A DNA stretch of 64,000 nt from Riptortus pedestris (Eukaryota > Arthropoda > Insecta > Hemiptera > Alydidae). Shown here piece after piece: positions 44,473 through 54,028 of the stretch. The position numbers were made by a program, and so were the translations under genes. Within the stretch, counting starts at the first letter, position 1, and every line of letters starts with the position of its first letter. The stretch lies in assembly GCA_019009955.1 (NCBI GenBank), contig CM032228.1:6826001-6890000 (forward strand), read 5' to 3'. Under the pieces are notes generated by a model. That model searched no databases, was not told the DNA's origin, and was given only the letters and a program-made list of their open reading frames with translations.

Positions 44473-44782
44473 TCACCATGCGCTAGAAAGATGTAGAGGG
44501 GGAGGGGGCAGGAGGGAAGAAAGTTGAAGCAAAGAAAGAAGTGAAAGGGGTTGATTCAGTGGGAATACGTGGCTGAGAAGAGACTTTCTACCTTCATCAT
44601 CTATGACGTCATTCCTCAGTTAGGGGTTACTCACCAGAGCGCACTAGTCCTTCATTATCATAACCTTCTCCCATTCAAGTTCCCATTTATTTGGAGAGAA
44701 TATCATTGACAAACATAGCATTCCTTTTTTCAGATTTCCCTTGTAAAATAAAATTGTATAGAGCCAAACTTATTGCAAATGT

Positions 44783-44925
44783 TTTAGCAGATTTCCCTTA
44801 AGGGAAATCAGCTATTGAGATCGTACTCATGACGTGATTTTCGAAAAATTTCTTCAAATGTCCATTGATCCTCCCAAGCAGATGACTAAAATGAGGTCCG
44901 TTCAAAATTATATATATTTGTATAT
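44783..44925 (+). repeat. TA-core repeat 5' fragment
   Basis: TTTTAGCAGATTTCCCTTAA through CGAAAAATTTCTTCAAATG to a short TATATATTTGTATATA. Confidence 0.75.
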
Positions 44926-44949
44926 ATTAACACTCTAGATCTATCGTTA

Positions 44950-45040
44950 AATATTATGAACACTACTTTTAAAAGCGGCCCGCAAACGTATTTGCAGACT
45001 AAAGTTTGGCCGGCAACATGTCAAGGACTCCCATGCTACT
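44950..45040 (+). mobile_element. hAT 3' fragment (family of 9864-10410)
   Basis: TTAAATATTATGAACAC, AAACGTATTTGCAGACTAAA and GTTTGGCCGGCAACATGTC match 10300-10395 closely. No 5' part. Confidence 0.75.
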
Positions 45041-45358
45041 GAACTAGGCCATTAGATAGGGAAACGTGGTTGTTTTGAGGGATGTGATTGACGTAATCCA
45101 TAAATATGAGATTGCAGATAGTGAATAGAATATCTGGTGAAAATGCAGTTTAACCCCACCATTGGCGGCGCACTTTTGAAAATGGCGACCGCAGCTATTT
45201 TTTTTTATCTTTTTTAACACACTTAATTTAGTGGAACATTAGACCTTGGAGGATTGACTTTAGTGACCGCGTTCAAAAATTTCCAAAATACGTCATCGGT
45301 CATTTCCACCAAGGGTGGGGTTAAACTGCATTCCACCCTAATATTTTGTATATATAAT

Positions 45359-46262
45359 TCTACTGTACGTGTGTATGTCACTGAACTCCTCCTAAACGGC
45401 TGGACCGATTTGAATGATTTTTTTTTTTTGTATGCGTTTGAGTGACGCCCTGGATGGTTCAGATTCACAAATCAACCCAGAAGATGGAGCAGGGGCTGCG
45501 TTAACTAAGCAGATTCACCACGTGCGCCACATATTGGCATTTATCTCAAAACGTAAAAGTTCAATGAGAACAATATTTGACATTTGGGCTTCAAATGTGC
45601 TTCATAATATAACAACTTACTGTCAGTATGCCGTGAGTAGGAGTGGGGGTTTACTGAAGACCGAAATACAAAAAAATCTGCTAAAATGCAAATATCTCGG
45701 TTAATAATCAAGATAGTGCACAAACGTAAATAACTTCATTTATTTATCTAGCATTATATTTGCAATAAAATTAGTTCTATACAATTTTTCGATCTGACGT
45801 ATAGTAAAGGAGATATTTCGAAATCCCCCCCTCCCACTGGTCCGATTTCAGCCATTAACGAACTTGATCTTTCTTTTAACATGAAATGATTAAATACCGA
45901 GTTTCGTAACGATTAAACAGAAATGTCAACCGCTAGAGCATAAACATACACACACCTATCAAGAAAATCCGGTCTTTTCACATGGCCAATTGTATGTGGC
46001 GTGTTGTGTGTTACTATGTGTTCCTGGGTTGGAAAACCGTCAATTTTATTCATTGACACTTCTCAGGAATTGACTAAAAATATTGTTCATCAACTCGCAT
46101 TAAGATAAAATTAAAAGAAACATTATATTATAACGAATTATTTATATAAAAAAAATTGATGTTATTAAGAATAATGTAATTATTTGTATTTCATTTCACA
46201 CTTTGTTTAATATCCTAATCGTTTGAAATATCATGCAGGACAACGTCAGTCGGGTCCACTAG
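45359..46262 (+). mobile_element. Helitron, second subfamily, with nested TA-core copy
   Basis: Starts TCTACTGTACGTGTGTATG and ends GGACAACGTCAGTCGGGTCC then ACTAG|T. A TA-core copy (minus, 45488-45950) lies inside. About 0.43 kb of true Helitron sequence remains. The 3' end is the same as those at 6340 and 51931. Confidence 0.7.
45488..45950 (-). repeat. TA-core repeat, nested in a Helitron
   Basis: GGGGCTGCGTTAACTAAGC, then CTCCTACTCA-type block, ATCTCGGTTAATAATC, GACGTATAGTAAAGG and CGCTAGAGCATAAACA. It stops at the (TA)n position, replaced by a short CA-rich tract. Confidence 0.7.
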
Positions 46263-46263
46263 T

Positions 46264-46739
46264 TTAATATATGTTAGGGAATTTCGCTCCGATAGTGAAA
46301 CCAAATGTAATCAATTTTAAATGCTTTTTAAGCCCTCAATATTTCCTAAAATATTAAACAAGGAACAAAGTGTACTATGACTAGGAACTAGCATAACCTC
46401 TATGATTGATGTCTATAAGAATCTCTTAGAACGTTTAAATCTCTTTTCTGCTCTATTTAACAAAGCTGTTTTCTGTTATCATAGTCTGACAGAGGGGAGG
46501 TTTCGAAACATAGATAGGAAATCCCTGTGGAAAATCCCTTGTGTTCTCTAGTTATATTAAATTTTCTAAAAATTATCGCTTTTCTGTATGCCTTTTATAA
46601 AAAAAATGCTAAGAAGGAAGTATTCTAGAGCATATAGTCATGTTCTCAGTATTAAAATAATTTGATATAGTTATTTTCTCCTTTATCTCGTCGTTATGAT
46701 TGATTCGTCAGACAAGAGTGAGTAGATATTGCCGTTCAA
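46264..46739. other. Upstream of the SNX29-like gene
   Basis: Probable promoter and 5' UTR. No reliable core-promoter motif could be assigned. AT-rich, with no repeat recognised. Confidence 0.4.
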
Positions 46740-46963
46740 ATGGAAACGGAAGCAATTAAGCCAGATTTGAAGCAGGAAGAAAGGTATAGTCTTCAATGTC
46801 AATTGCTAGCTGCTGTGAAAAGTTGCCAAACTCGTTTTGGAGGAAGAAGTGAGTTAGCTACAGAATTGGATGTTCATGTGAAAAACTTGTGCTCTATCTT
46901 TGAACATGTTTTAAGCCATGGATTGAAGACGAAAACCCAGGAAAGGAAGACCTCCACCATAAA
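46740..46963 (+). CDS. SNX29: SNX29-like exon 1
   Basis: ATG at 46740 opens METEAIKPDLKQEERYSLQC, QLLAAVKSCQTRFGGRSELA, TELDVHVKNLCSIFEHVLSH and GLKTKTQERKTSTI, plus two bases. The donor is AAAGTAAGT. Human SNX29 has LLDAVKQCQIRFGGRKEIA and CAQFEAVLQHGLK at the same places, so the start is at the expected distance (about 20 residues) before the RUN domain. Upstream TAGs (46722) are in other contexts; no earlier in-frame Met looks better. Confidence 0.9.
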
Positions 46964-46969
46964 GTAAGT

Positions 46970-47942
46970 TTTTTCATGATTTTATAATAGTTACTGTTTT
47001 ATAGTTTTCCTTATTACTTTTTTGTTGATAGCCCAGTAACAAAGGACATAAAAAGACATTTGCATAGTATTCTTGTTTTCTTTTCGCCTTCGTATGTTAT
47101 ACTAGTTTATCCGCCTGTCCTGTCCCCTTGACAAATCACCATAAAGTTAAAATTGAATTAATTTTAAAAGAAAAGAAAAAGCAGCCGCCTAAGCTTTCTC
47201 TTTGTACTTTGAGCCATAGTACCTAGATATCCACTGATAAGAGGGAAGCACACACACTAATAAAGATGTTATAAATTAGTCACAATGAAGTGTAAACAAT
47301 TGTTTTTGAAATTTAAATCCAGAAGCCAGTTCTACAAAATAATCTAGTAGAGGAGTATGACATCATGGTTGACTATGGTCATGAAATACATAAGTCTGGC
47401 TATGATGCCATTCTTCAACATACAAACATTACTTTATTCTTATTTATAAAGGTGAGGGAGTGAGGTGAGGGTTTTTATTGATAAAGGTTGAGTGCAAATT
47501 ATTCATAGCTTTTTTATTTATTTTCATTGGAGTTTGTTTAATGTTGTGTGTGTTTATCACTTTGTTTATGTGCGACTCATTCCTCTCTCTCTCTTTTTGT
47601 TTTGACAACTTAAATTAATTTATTTTTTCTTCAATGTACATATCCTGCTTGTTAGTGATTTATCGTGTTGATATAATTGTAATATAAATTCTTTATATCA
47701 TAAGCACTTTATTTCTGTTATTAAATACAGCCATGCTTATTTATTATAGAATTTGAATACTCACAATGAGAACAAACTTCTTTTATGTATTTACCCCAAT
47801 ATTCAAATTAGCTTAAATTAATTAAAGGAAAATATTGATTTATATTATTTTGTTTTCTTACATGTCAGGAGCTTTTTTTATTATTAATAATAATATATTG
47901 TATTAATATTGTAAATTTAATTGTCTATAAATGTTTTTATAT
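46970..47942. other. SNX29 intron 1, first part
   Basis: AT-rich intronic sequence with no gene or repeat recognised. Confidence 0.45.
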
Positions 47943-49079
47943 CAGAGTTGGGCAGTAATTAACTACTTTTTCAACTAACAAATACTAGTTGTGTAATTGC
48001 AACTACAGTTACAAAAATGTAGTTGGTAACTGTAGTAGCCTTTTCTTGGTTTCGCAATTACAGTAATTGTAGTTGGTATTCATAAATCCAACTACTAGTT
48101 GAAATAAAAAGTAGTTATAAAAATAATTACAATTAGTAGCTGTAATTGTAACTGTAGTTATTGAGTAATAACTACAGCTACATATAGATCAGCTGTTTTT
48201 AATGTTCCAAAGAGCGAATATATTTTTATCACCTCTATATAAACATTTACATTCGTGGTGGTGATGAATGGATCAACTGAGACGAGCCATGTTCAATTGG
48301 TGCACAAAATATGTCAAACAGAATATGCCAGAAGAACTGAAGGTGGACACTCAGCACATGCTCTTGTTCCAGCGATCGCCTCTTGTCACTCTCGGGCAGG
48401 GCACTGCAGGCTGTCTTCTATATTCGTCACCAGTGCTCGGCGACGGAAAGATGTTTGAAACAAATTACAATGAGTGGCAGTGAAATTGAGGACGAAAACT
48501 CTTTATTTTTTGGAGCATAGCAGTAGAGAGAATATTTTCTTTTGCCCCGATGGCAAAATCCCCAAAATCAAATAGACTGTCTTACGAAAATTCTGAGTTA
48601 AGAGTAATTTTAAAGTTTAAAAGTATTATTTAATTTCATTCGACTCAGAAAAATATAAAAAGGAATTTACATATTATTTTCGTTGGTTTTCATTTATTTG
48701 CATTAAAATTATTTTCAGTTATTATAATAATGTAGTATATGTAATATAATAAACTTTTGAATATAAAGACATTTGATGCAGTTGTTTCTTAACAGCCTCA
48801 ACAACTTCAGTCATTGTTTCACACAGTTTTTTAAAGTAACTACCCAAATAACTGTAGTTGCAACTATTGTACAACTACAGTTACAATTACTAACTGTAGT
48901 TGTTTTTTGATTTTCTCAACTACTATCTGTAGTTGTGAAATTCACAATTACAATTACTTTAGTTGAAAAATGTAGTTGCCCATTACCAATAACTAATTAC
49001 ATTCTAGTTGTAATTGTAACTATATTTCAACTAATGTAGTTATAACTTGTAATTGTAATTACAATTTTGTCCAACTCTG
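47943..49079 (+). mobile_element. Degraded hAT element rich in GTAGTTG repeats
   Basis: Termini CAGAGTTGGGCA and TGTCCAACTCTG, flanked by TTTTATAT and TGTTATAT (7 of 8 bases equal). The first 250 and last 250 bp carry at least ten GTAGTTG/CAACTAC motifs in both orientations, like subterminal transposase-binding repeats of hAT elements. The centre (48230-48640) keeps a fragment of the gene. Confidence 0.8.
48513..48640 (+). pseudogene. hAT transposase C-terminal relic
   Basis: VERIFSFAPMAKSPKSNRLS then YENSELRVILKFKSII. The ER-FSFAG...P-RNRLS--N-E signature is the dimerisation domain of hAT transposases. A 71-codon open stretch before it (48268-48483) has no recognised domain. Confidence 0.78.
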
Positions 49080-49159
49080 TGTTATATACATATTTTCTCT
49101 AATATGATTACTAATCGAGATATTTGAAATTTTTACTTTTTAGTCTTGAGTAAAGCCTC

Positions 49160-49400
49160 ACTCCTACTCATGTCATGAAGTGATATCTCTGGAGTATGCT
49201 GGATGGTAGAGGAAGTGCCTGATTAAAGCTGTGTAGTCTGGACCACGACCGCCGGGCGACTCCAGACTGCACAGCCTGGGCCGTGGTTCAGACTACACAG
49301 CTTTAATCAACAGGCACTGAAGATGGAGCGTTGACTCCGAAAGTGCACTCTGCATAATATTAAAAATCAGTAGAGGACAAGGCCTTTTTATTGTTCCTTA
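49160..49400 (+). mobile_element. Penelope-like remnant with hammerhead-like motif
   Basis: CTGAAGATGGAG, a loop, then CTCCGAAAGTGCACTCTGCA, followed by GTAGAGGACAAGGCCTTTTT, the same as at 24769-24850. Before it is a large inverted repeat (arms 49221-49247 and 49282-49308). TATGCTGGATGGTAGAGG at about 49197 matches, inverted, the sequence at 24862-24880. Confidence 0.5.
49221..49308. repeat. Strong hairpin (27-bp arms)
   Basis: Arms GATTAAAGCTGTGTAGTCTG-GACCACG and its inverse differ at one position, with a 34-bp GC-rich spacer containing another partial copy (CCAGACTGCACAGC). Confidence 0.85.
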
Positions 49401-49855
49401 TCATATCATGAAGTTTAAATACCAACTATTGTTTTCATGTGCCCTTTATTCGTTCTGCGATGGCATCCTCAATTAAGGTTTTACATTCTTTACTCGAAAA
49501 ATTTGTAATTGATCTATACCATACTCATTATTTAACCGTTTCAGTCTACACTAAAGATTATATTTGTTATTGGTAGAAATCGGACCAGGACTAGGGGGGG
49601 GGGATTTGAAAATTCACAATATCCACAATATTATGAGTCAGATCTCACAATGTTATAGAACCAATCTTGTTGAAATATTGATGCTCTTCAATTGTTGCTC
49701 CTTGCATTTTTTTGTAACTCAAATCTTAAGCAAGTAATTCGTACTTCCTGGTTTTCAGTACGACTATGTGGTGAGATGAGATCAATAGTGTGTAATAGCA
49801 GCATGTGGGAAATCTGCTTCGTTTACTCAGCTCCTGCATCATGGACTTTGTGTGA
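49400..49855 (+). repeat. TA-core repeat, diverged 3' part
   Basis: GGTAGAAATCGGACCAGG, G9 spot (49592), ATGAGTCAGATCTCAC, and GGGAAATCTGCTTCG with a mutated hairpin end. Confidence 0.55.
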
Positions 49856-50129
49856 ATAAATCAGTAATTTCCCCACCTTTAGATTTCCAATGAAACAAAT
49901 GGTTCTGTTAGGAATCACGTCTTCCATAGAACATTTATTCTTACTTTTGAGACTTGTTTTTATCTTGTTAATTTTTTCCCCCAAGTGCAGTTCCCTTGTA
50001 TAGTTAGAAGATTATAAAGTAGATTAATATTTTTACTGATGAACTGAAATGGGCGATGTAAAGAAAAAAAAGTCACTAAATGTCATTAATGCTCATTTTT
50101 GAGTAACCATGTACATAACTAAAGTTTTT

Positions 50130-50735
50130 AGAACATTTCCCTTATGTTAAATCACCTATTGAGGTTCTACTCAAGACTTAATTTTTGAAAATTTTCTTCA
50201 TATGTCCATCGATCCTACCCAAGAGATAGCGAAAAAGAGGTCTGCTCAAAACACTATAAATATATTTGTCTGTTAAACGCTCTATTGATCACAATTTTTT
50301 TTTAATTGTTCCAAAACTCTATATTTACACTTTTTTTGTAAAATTAAAAGTAGTTCATTAATGGCTGAAATCAAAACATTGGAAGGGTGGAATTATGAAA
50401 ATTTAAAAATCTTTCTTATCTTATTATGCGTTGGATAGAAAAGTATAGTTTCAATCTTATTGCAAATGTAACTTTTTATAAATGTTGTTATTTACATTTT
50501 TTCTCTATACTTGTTATTGGCTTAAATCAGACCTGGAATAGTTTGGGTTCAGAACGGAGAATTCAAATATTAAAAATATCTCAGTTATTATGAGTTGAAT
50601 CGGAAAATGTTATAGAACCAATCTGGTTTTAACTCTTGGTAATCAACAATTGTTATTCTTTGCAATTTTTTTGCAACTGAAATGTTAAGTGAGTTATTTG
50701 TACTTTCTGGTTTTCTGTTTTCAGTTAATTGTTAA
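50130..50735 (+). repeat. TA-core repeat, old copy
   Basis: 5' end recognisable (CACCTATTGAGGTTCTACTC; CCATCGATCCTACCCAAGAG), core reduced to TATAAATATA, middle partly duplicated (the TTATTGGCTTAAATCAGACC block twice). Strongly diverged. Confidence 0.6.
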
Positions 50736-51152
50736 TAATTTTATCAATTGACCTATCCCTAAGAATCCAAAGTGTACAATCACTAATTGAGCTACTCATT
50801 ACTTTACTGACCCATTAGTCTATCAACTTCATAAGAGGCTATCTTTTTTATATTTAGGGTATCTTTGTTATAGTTATATTGGAAGTTTAGCCAATTTTTT
50901 CATCCTACCTACAATTAAAAGTTAACTTTAATCAGTTTCGAATTACTCCACCGAATGCACAAGATGTAAAATTTAGTATGGGCATCAATATTGATTGTGT
51001 GTTAACAGCCTTGATTTCCATTGAAAGAATAGTTGGTAATCTTTCTCGGTACATTGAGAACCTACTACTATTGTCTCTACCATTGGCCAAAATGTTATTC
51101 GACAATTTTTCCATGTTTAGTAAAAAACATAAGTATTCGCAGTTACAGTTGA

Positions 51153-51154
<2 letters not shown>

Positions 51155-51234
<80 letters not shown>
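51155..51234. repeat. (CT)n-(TA)n microsatellite
   Basis: CT tract at 51155-51178 followed by a TA tract to 51234. It lies about 210 bp before SNX29 exon 2. Open frames across it are artefacts. Confidence 0.95.
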
Positions 51235-51237
<3 letters not shown>

Positions 51238-51442
51238 GTACAGGAAGCTGGATCTATTAAATGTTATATGTATTTTTATATTGTTACAATACATACATTA
51301 TTTCAGAAGTACTAGAGTTTGAGTTTGTGTGTGTGCCTGCACAATGCCTGTAAAGCTGAGAGAGCATACTACTTAGCAGTCAACTGATTAATAACAGATA
51401 TATTTTATTTTTTTTATTTATATTTTATTTATTTTGTTGCAG

Positions 51443-51726
51443 GCAGGTAACGGAGCTGATGCTGGGCAATGGGGAGCAGTATACGCTGTGGGACTGTGTT
51501 CAGTCTCTGCTAACCCACCACGAGAAGGAGCGCTATGAACTCCTAAGGCAGATATGGACCGATCGAGGGAGGGCCCGTGCCTGGCTGAGGTCTGCTATCA
51601 ATGAGCGATCTCTAGAGAGGTACATGACTGCCTTGCTCAACAGCTCTAGTCTCGCTATATATTATGAAGACTGGGCGTTCATTAGGAACCAGGAGTCGAG
51701 CAACATTTTGCCCAATATGGCAGCAG
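51443..51726 (+). CDS. SNX29: SNX29-like exon 2 (RUN domain core)
   Basis: Acceptor TTTTGTTGCAG|G; using AG at 51441-51442 gives K-QVTELMLGNGEQYTLWDCV, QSLLTHHEKERYELLRQIWT, DRGRARAWLRSAINERSLER, YMTALLNSSSLAIYYEDWAF and IRNQESSNILPNMAA, plus G. A nearby CAG at 51446 would break the frame. RGRAWLR-ALNEHSLERY and FYEDWSFV of SNX29 align without gaps. Donor CAGGTATTG. Confidence 0.95.
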
Positions 51727-51854
51727 GTATTGTTTCTATTAAAATAAATCGTTTCTTTTTTTAACAGATTTCCTCTAAGGGAAATCTATTGAAGATGTAC
51801 TCATGACGCACAAACTTGTGCATGACAAGCAAGCACACTATATATGTATATATC

Positions 51855-51914
<60 letters not shown>

Positions 51915-51999
51915 CATACATACACATACACTAGCAGACCCGGCAGATGTTGTCCTGCATGATATTTCAAGTGATTAGGATATTAAATTTAGTTATTAT

Positions 52000-52216
52000 A
52001 ATTTATTAACGTCCACTTTTTGCAACTTAGGCTAATTGGGACGGGTTATCTACAGGTTACCGCCCTTTTCTAGCCAGGGTGGGATTTTAGGATGTTGTTT
52101 AATGAATTTCGTCACTAAATAATTTCCTATGCCCAGGCGAGAATCGAACTCGCCACTCTAGGTTTACCATGTGAGATAAAGGTCAACGCTTTAACTCACA
52201 TGGCTAACCTGAGCCC
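52000..52216 (-). repeat. SINE family 1, full length, nested
   Basis: TTATTAACGTCCAC to CTAACCTGAGCCC in minus orientation. TATTAAATTTAG occurs directly on both sides (51981-51992 and 52219-52230), a 12-bp target duplication made from Helitron sequence. Confidence 0.9.
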
Positions 52217-52386
52217 TGTATTAAATTTAGTAATATTATGTTTAAAACAAAAGCTACTTTTAATAACACAAAAAACAACTTTTGTTATGTGCACGTTTGC
52301 CTAAAAACAAATAGAAAATGAAATATCGCAAATTTGTCTATTCAGTCCTCCCTTATAACCCCCACTCCTGTTCGATCCTAAAAAAG

Positions 52387-52810
52387 TCCGTCACGCAGGG
52401 ACTGCATAAACTAAGCAGATTTCCCACGTGAAGCTATACAATAGAGAAATCTCTATACGAGAACCGAACAGTTTCGGCCGAACTAGCTTTTGGAGGGAAA
52501 CGTTCGTTATTGGCCCACATTTAATAAAAATGCAAATATCTCGGTTAATATTGAAGATAGAGAATAAATGTATAGAACAATATTTATAGTAAATTCAATT
52601 TTCAATAAGATTGGTTCTATACAATTTTTTGATCCGATATATGGTAACAGAGATATTTCGGATTTTCAAAAAACCTCCCCTCTAAACCCCCCCTCCCCCA
52701 TGTCCGATTTCAGTCGTTAACGAACTTGATCTTTCTTTTTACATAAAACGACTAAATTTCGAGTTTGGTGACGATTAAACAATAATTGCAACCACTAGAG
52801 CAGTAACAGT

Positions 52811-52859
<49 letters not shown>

Positions 52860-52985
52860 TTTTGAACGGACCTCATTTTCATCATCTCCTGGGTAGGATC
52901 GATGGACATTTGAAGAAAAATTTTGAAAGTCGCGTCATGAGTACAACCTCAATAGCTGATTTCCCTTAAGGGAAGTCTGCTAAAA
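52387..52985 (-). repeat. TA-core repeat, short form, complete, nested
   Basis: From AAAAGTCCGTCACGCAGGGA (3' hairpin end) through ATCTCGGTTAATATTG and a (TA)n core (52815-52857) to TGATTTCCCTTAAGGGAAG and CTGCTAAAA. It interrupts the Helitron between CGATCCTAAAA and TTGAATATAGC. Confidence 0.88.
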
Positions 52986-53240
52986 TTGAATATAGCTTAT
53001 AATCATGGAAGAATTAATGCTAATTTACATATAGAGTTTTGTTAAGTTTGGTTCAATCATTAGTGCCTAATAAAATTGTTGGTTCCCACTTTAATTTTTT
53101 AGTGTTTATCTCGTTTATTCTTTGTTATACCATCCAGGGCATCATCCAAACGCATACAATAAAGGTCATTCAAATCGGTCAAGCCGTTTAGGAGGACTTC
53201 AGTGACATACACATGTACAGTAGAATTATATATATAAAGA

Positions 53241-53286
<46 letters not shown>

Positions 53287-53310
53287 TAAAGATATATATA
53301 TATATTATAA

Positions 53311-53666
53311 TGAAAGGTTTATTAATTTATTAATATTTAAATTTAAACTATGTACCGGCGACTTCTCAGGGTCTTATATATTGCACGGCAAGCATTTTTG
53401 TTTCCACCATCTCTGCTATAATAGCTAATTTAACTATTTAATCCGAGATATAGCACATTTAGGCTAGCTAATTAAAGAAACACTTACGATCTTGTTGCAT
53501 CTTGGGGGTCGACTGCCTTCTTGTTGTCCTCCGAGATTGCCCTTTGGACTTATAGCGGTCCGCTCTCCTCCCTTGACAGGTGCTGCTACCTCGTTTAAAG
53601 CCTAGTACTAGTCACTCGGATCTCATAGATATAGAGACAGCGGAGAACCCAGACTCGACCGTTACA
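53311..53666 (-). repeat. 3' LTR of the Ty3/gypsy element
   Basis: 356 bp, from TGAAAGGTTTATTAATTT to CGACTCGACCGTTACA as written on plus. On minus this is the downstream LTR. Changes from the other copy at about 53354, 53489 and 53506. Confidence 0.95.
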
Positions 53667-53669
53667 TAT

Positions 53670-53967
53670 GCCCACCCAGAGAGAGAAAAAAAAAATTTAT
53701 TTTATATATATATTTTTTTTATTTATTTTTTATTTTTTTTATTTTTTATTTATAACAATAAATATATTATATATTTTTATTTATTTTAATATTACTATAA
53801 TTTATTTTTTTTTTATTTATTTTAATATTACTAAAAATTTTTTTTTTTTTTATTTTTTTTTTATTTTATTTTTATTATTTTATATTTAATTAACACGATA
53901 TATTATTTTATTTTTATTCATTTTTTTTTTATAACAATAAATATATTATCTATTCTATATTACTAAT

Positions 53968-54026
<59 letters not shown>
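53670..54026. repeat. A/T low-complexity tract with T56
   Basis: Between the pol stop and the 3' LTR. It ends in 56 uninterrupted T on plus (53971-54026), that is A56 in the element's sense strand directly after the pol stop. The rest is T-rich with TTTTATTTATTT repeats. Confidence 0.9.

Positions 54027-54028
<2 letters not shown>

Larger units (their letters stand above)
51931..53224 (-). mobile_element. Helitron (second subfamily) with SINE and TA-core nested
   Basis: Minus-strand 3' end CTAG at 51931 (followed by CAGACCCGGCAGATGTTGTC) and 5' end region at 53224 (CATACACATGTACAGTAG). Removing the SINE (52000-52216) and the TA-core copy (52387-52985) leaves about 0.48 kb that is continuous with related copies. 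Confidence 0.8.

Noticed and set aside
53580..53889. Phe/Ile/Tyr-rich frames in the Ty3 3' region as a membrane or env-like protein
   Set aside because: They come from T-rich low-complexity DNA and run antisense to the element.
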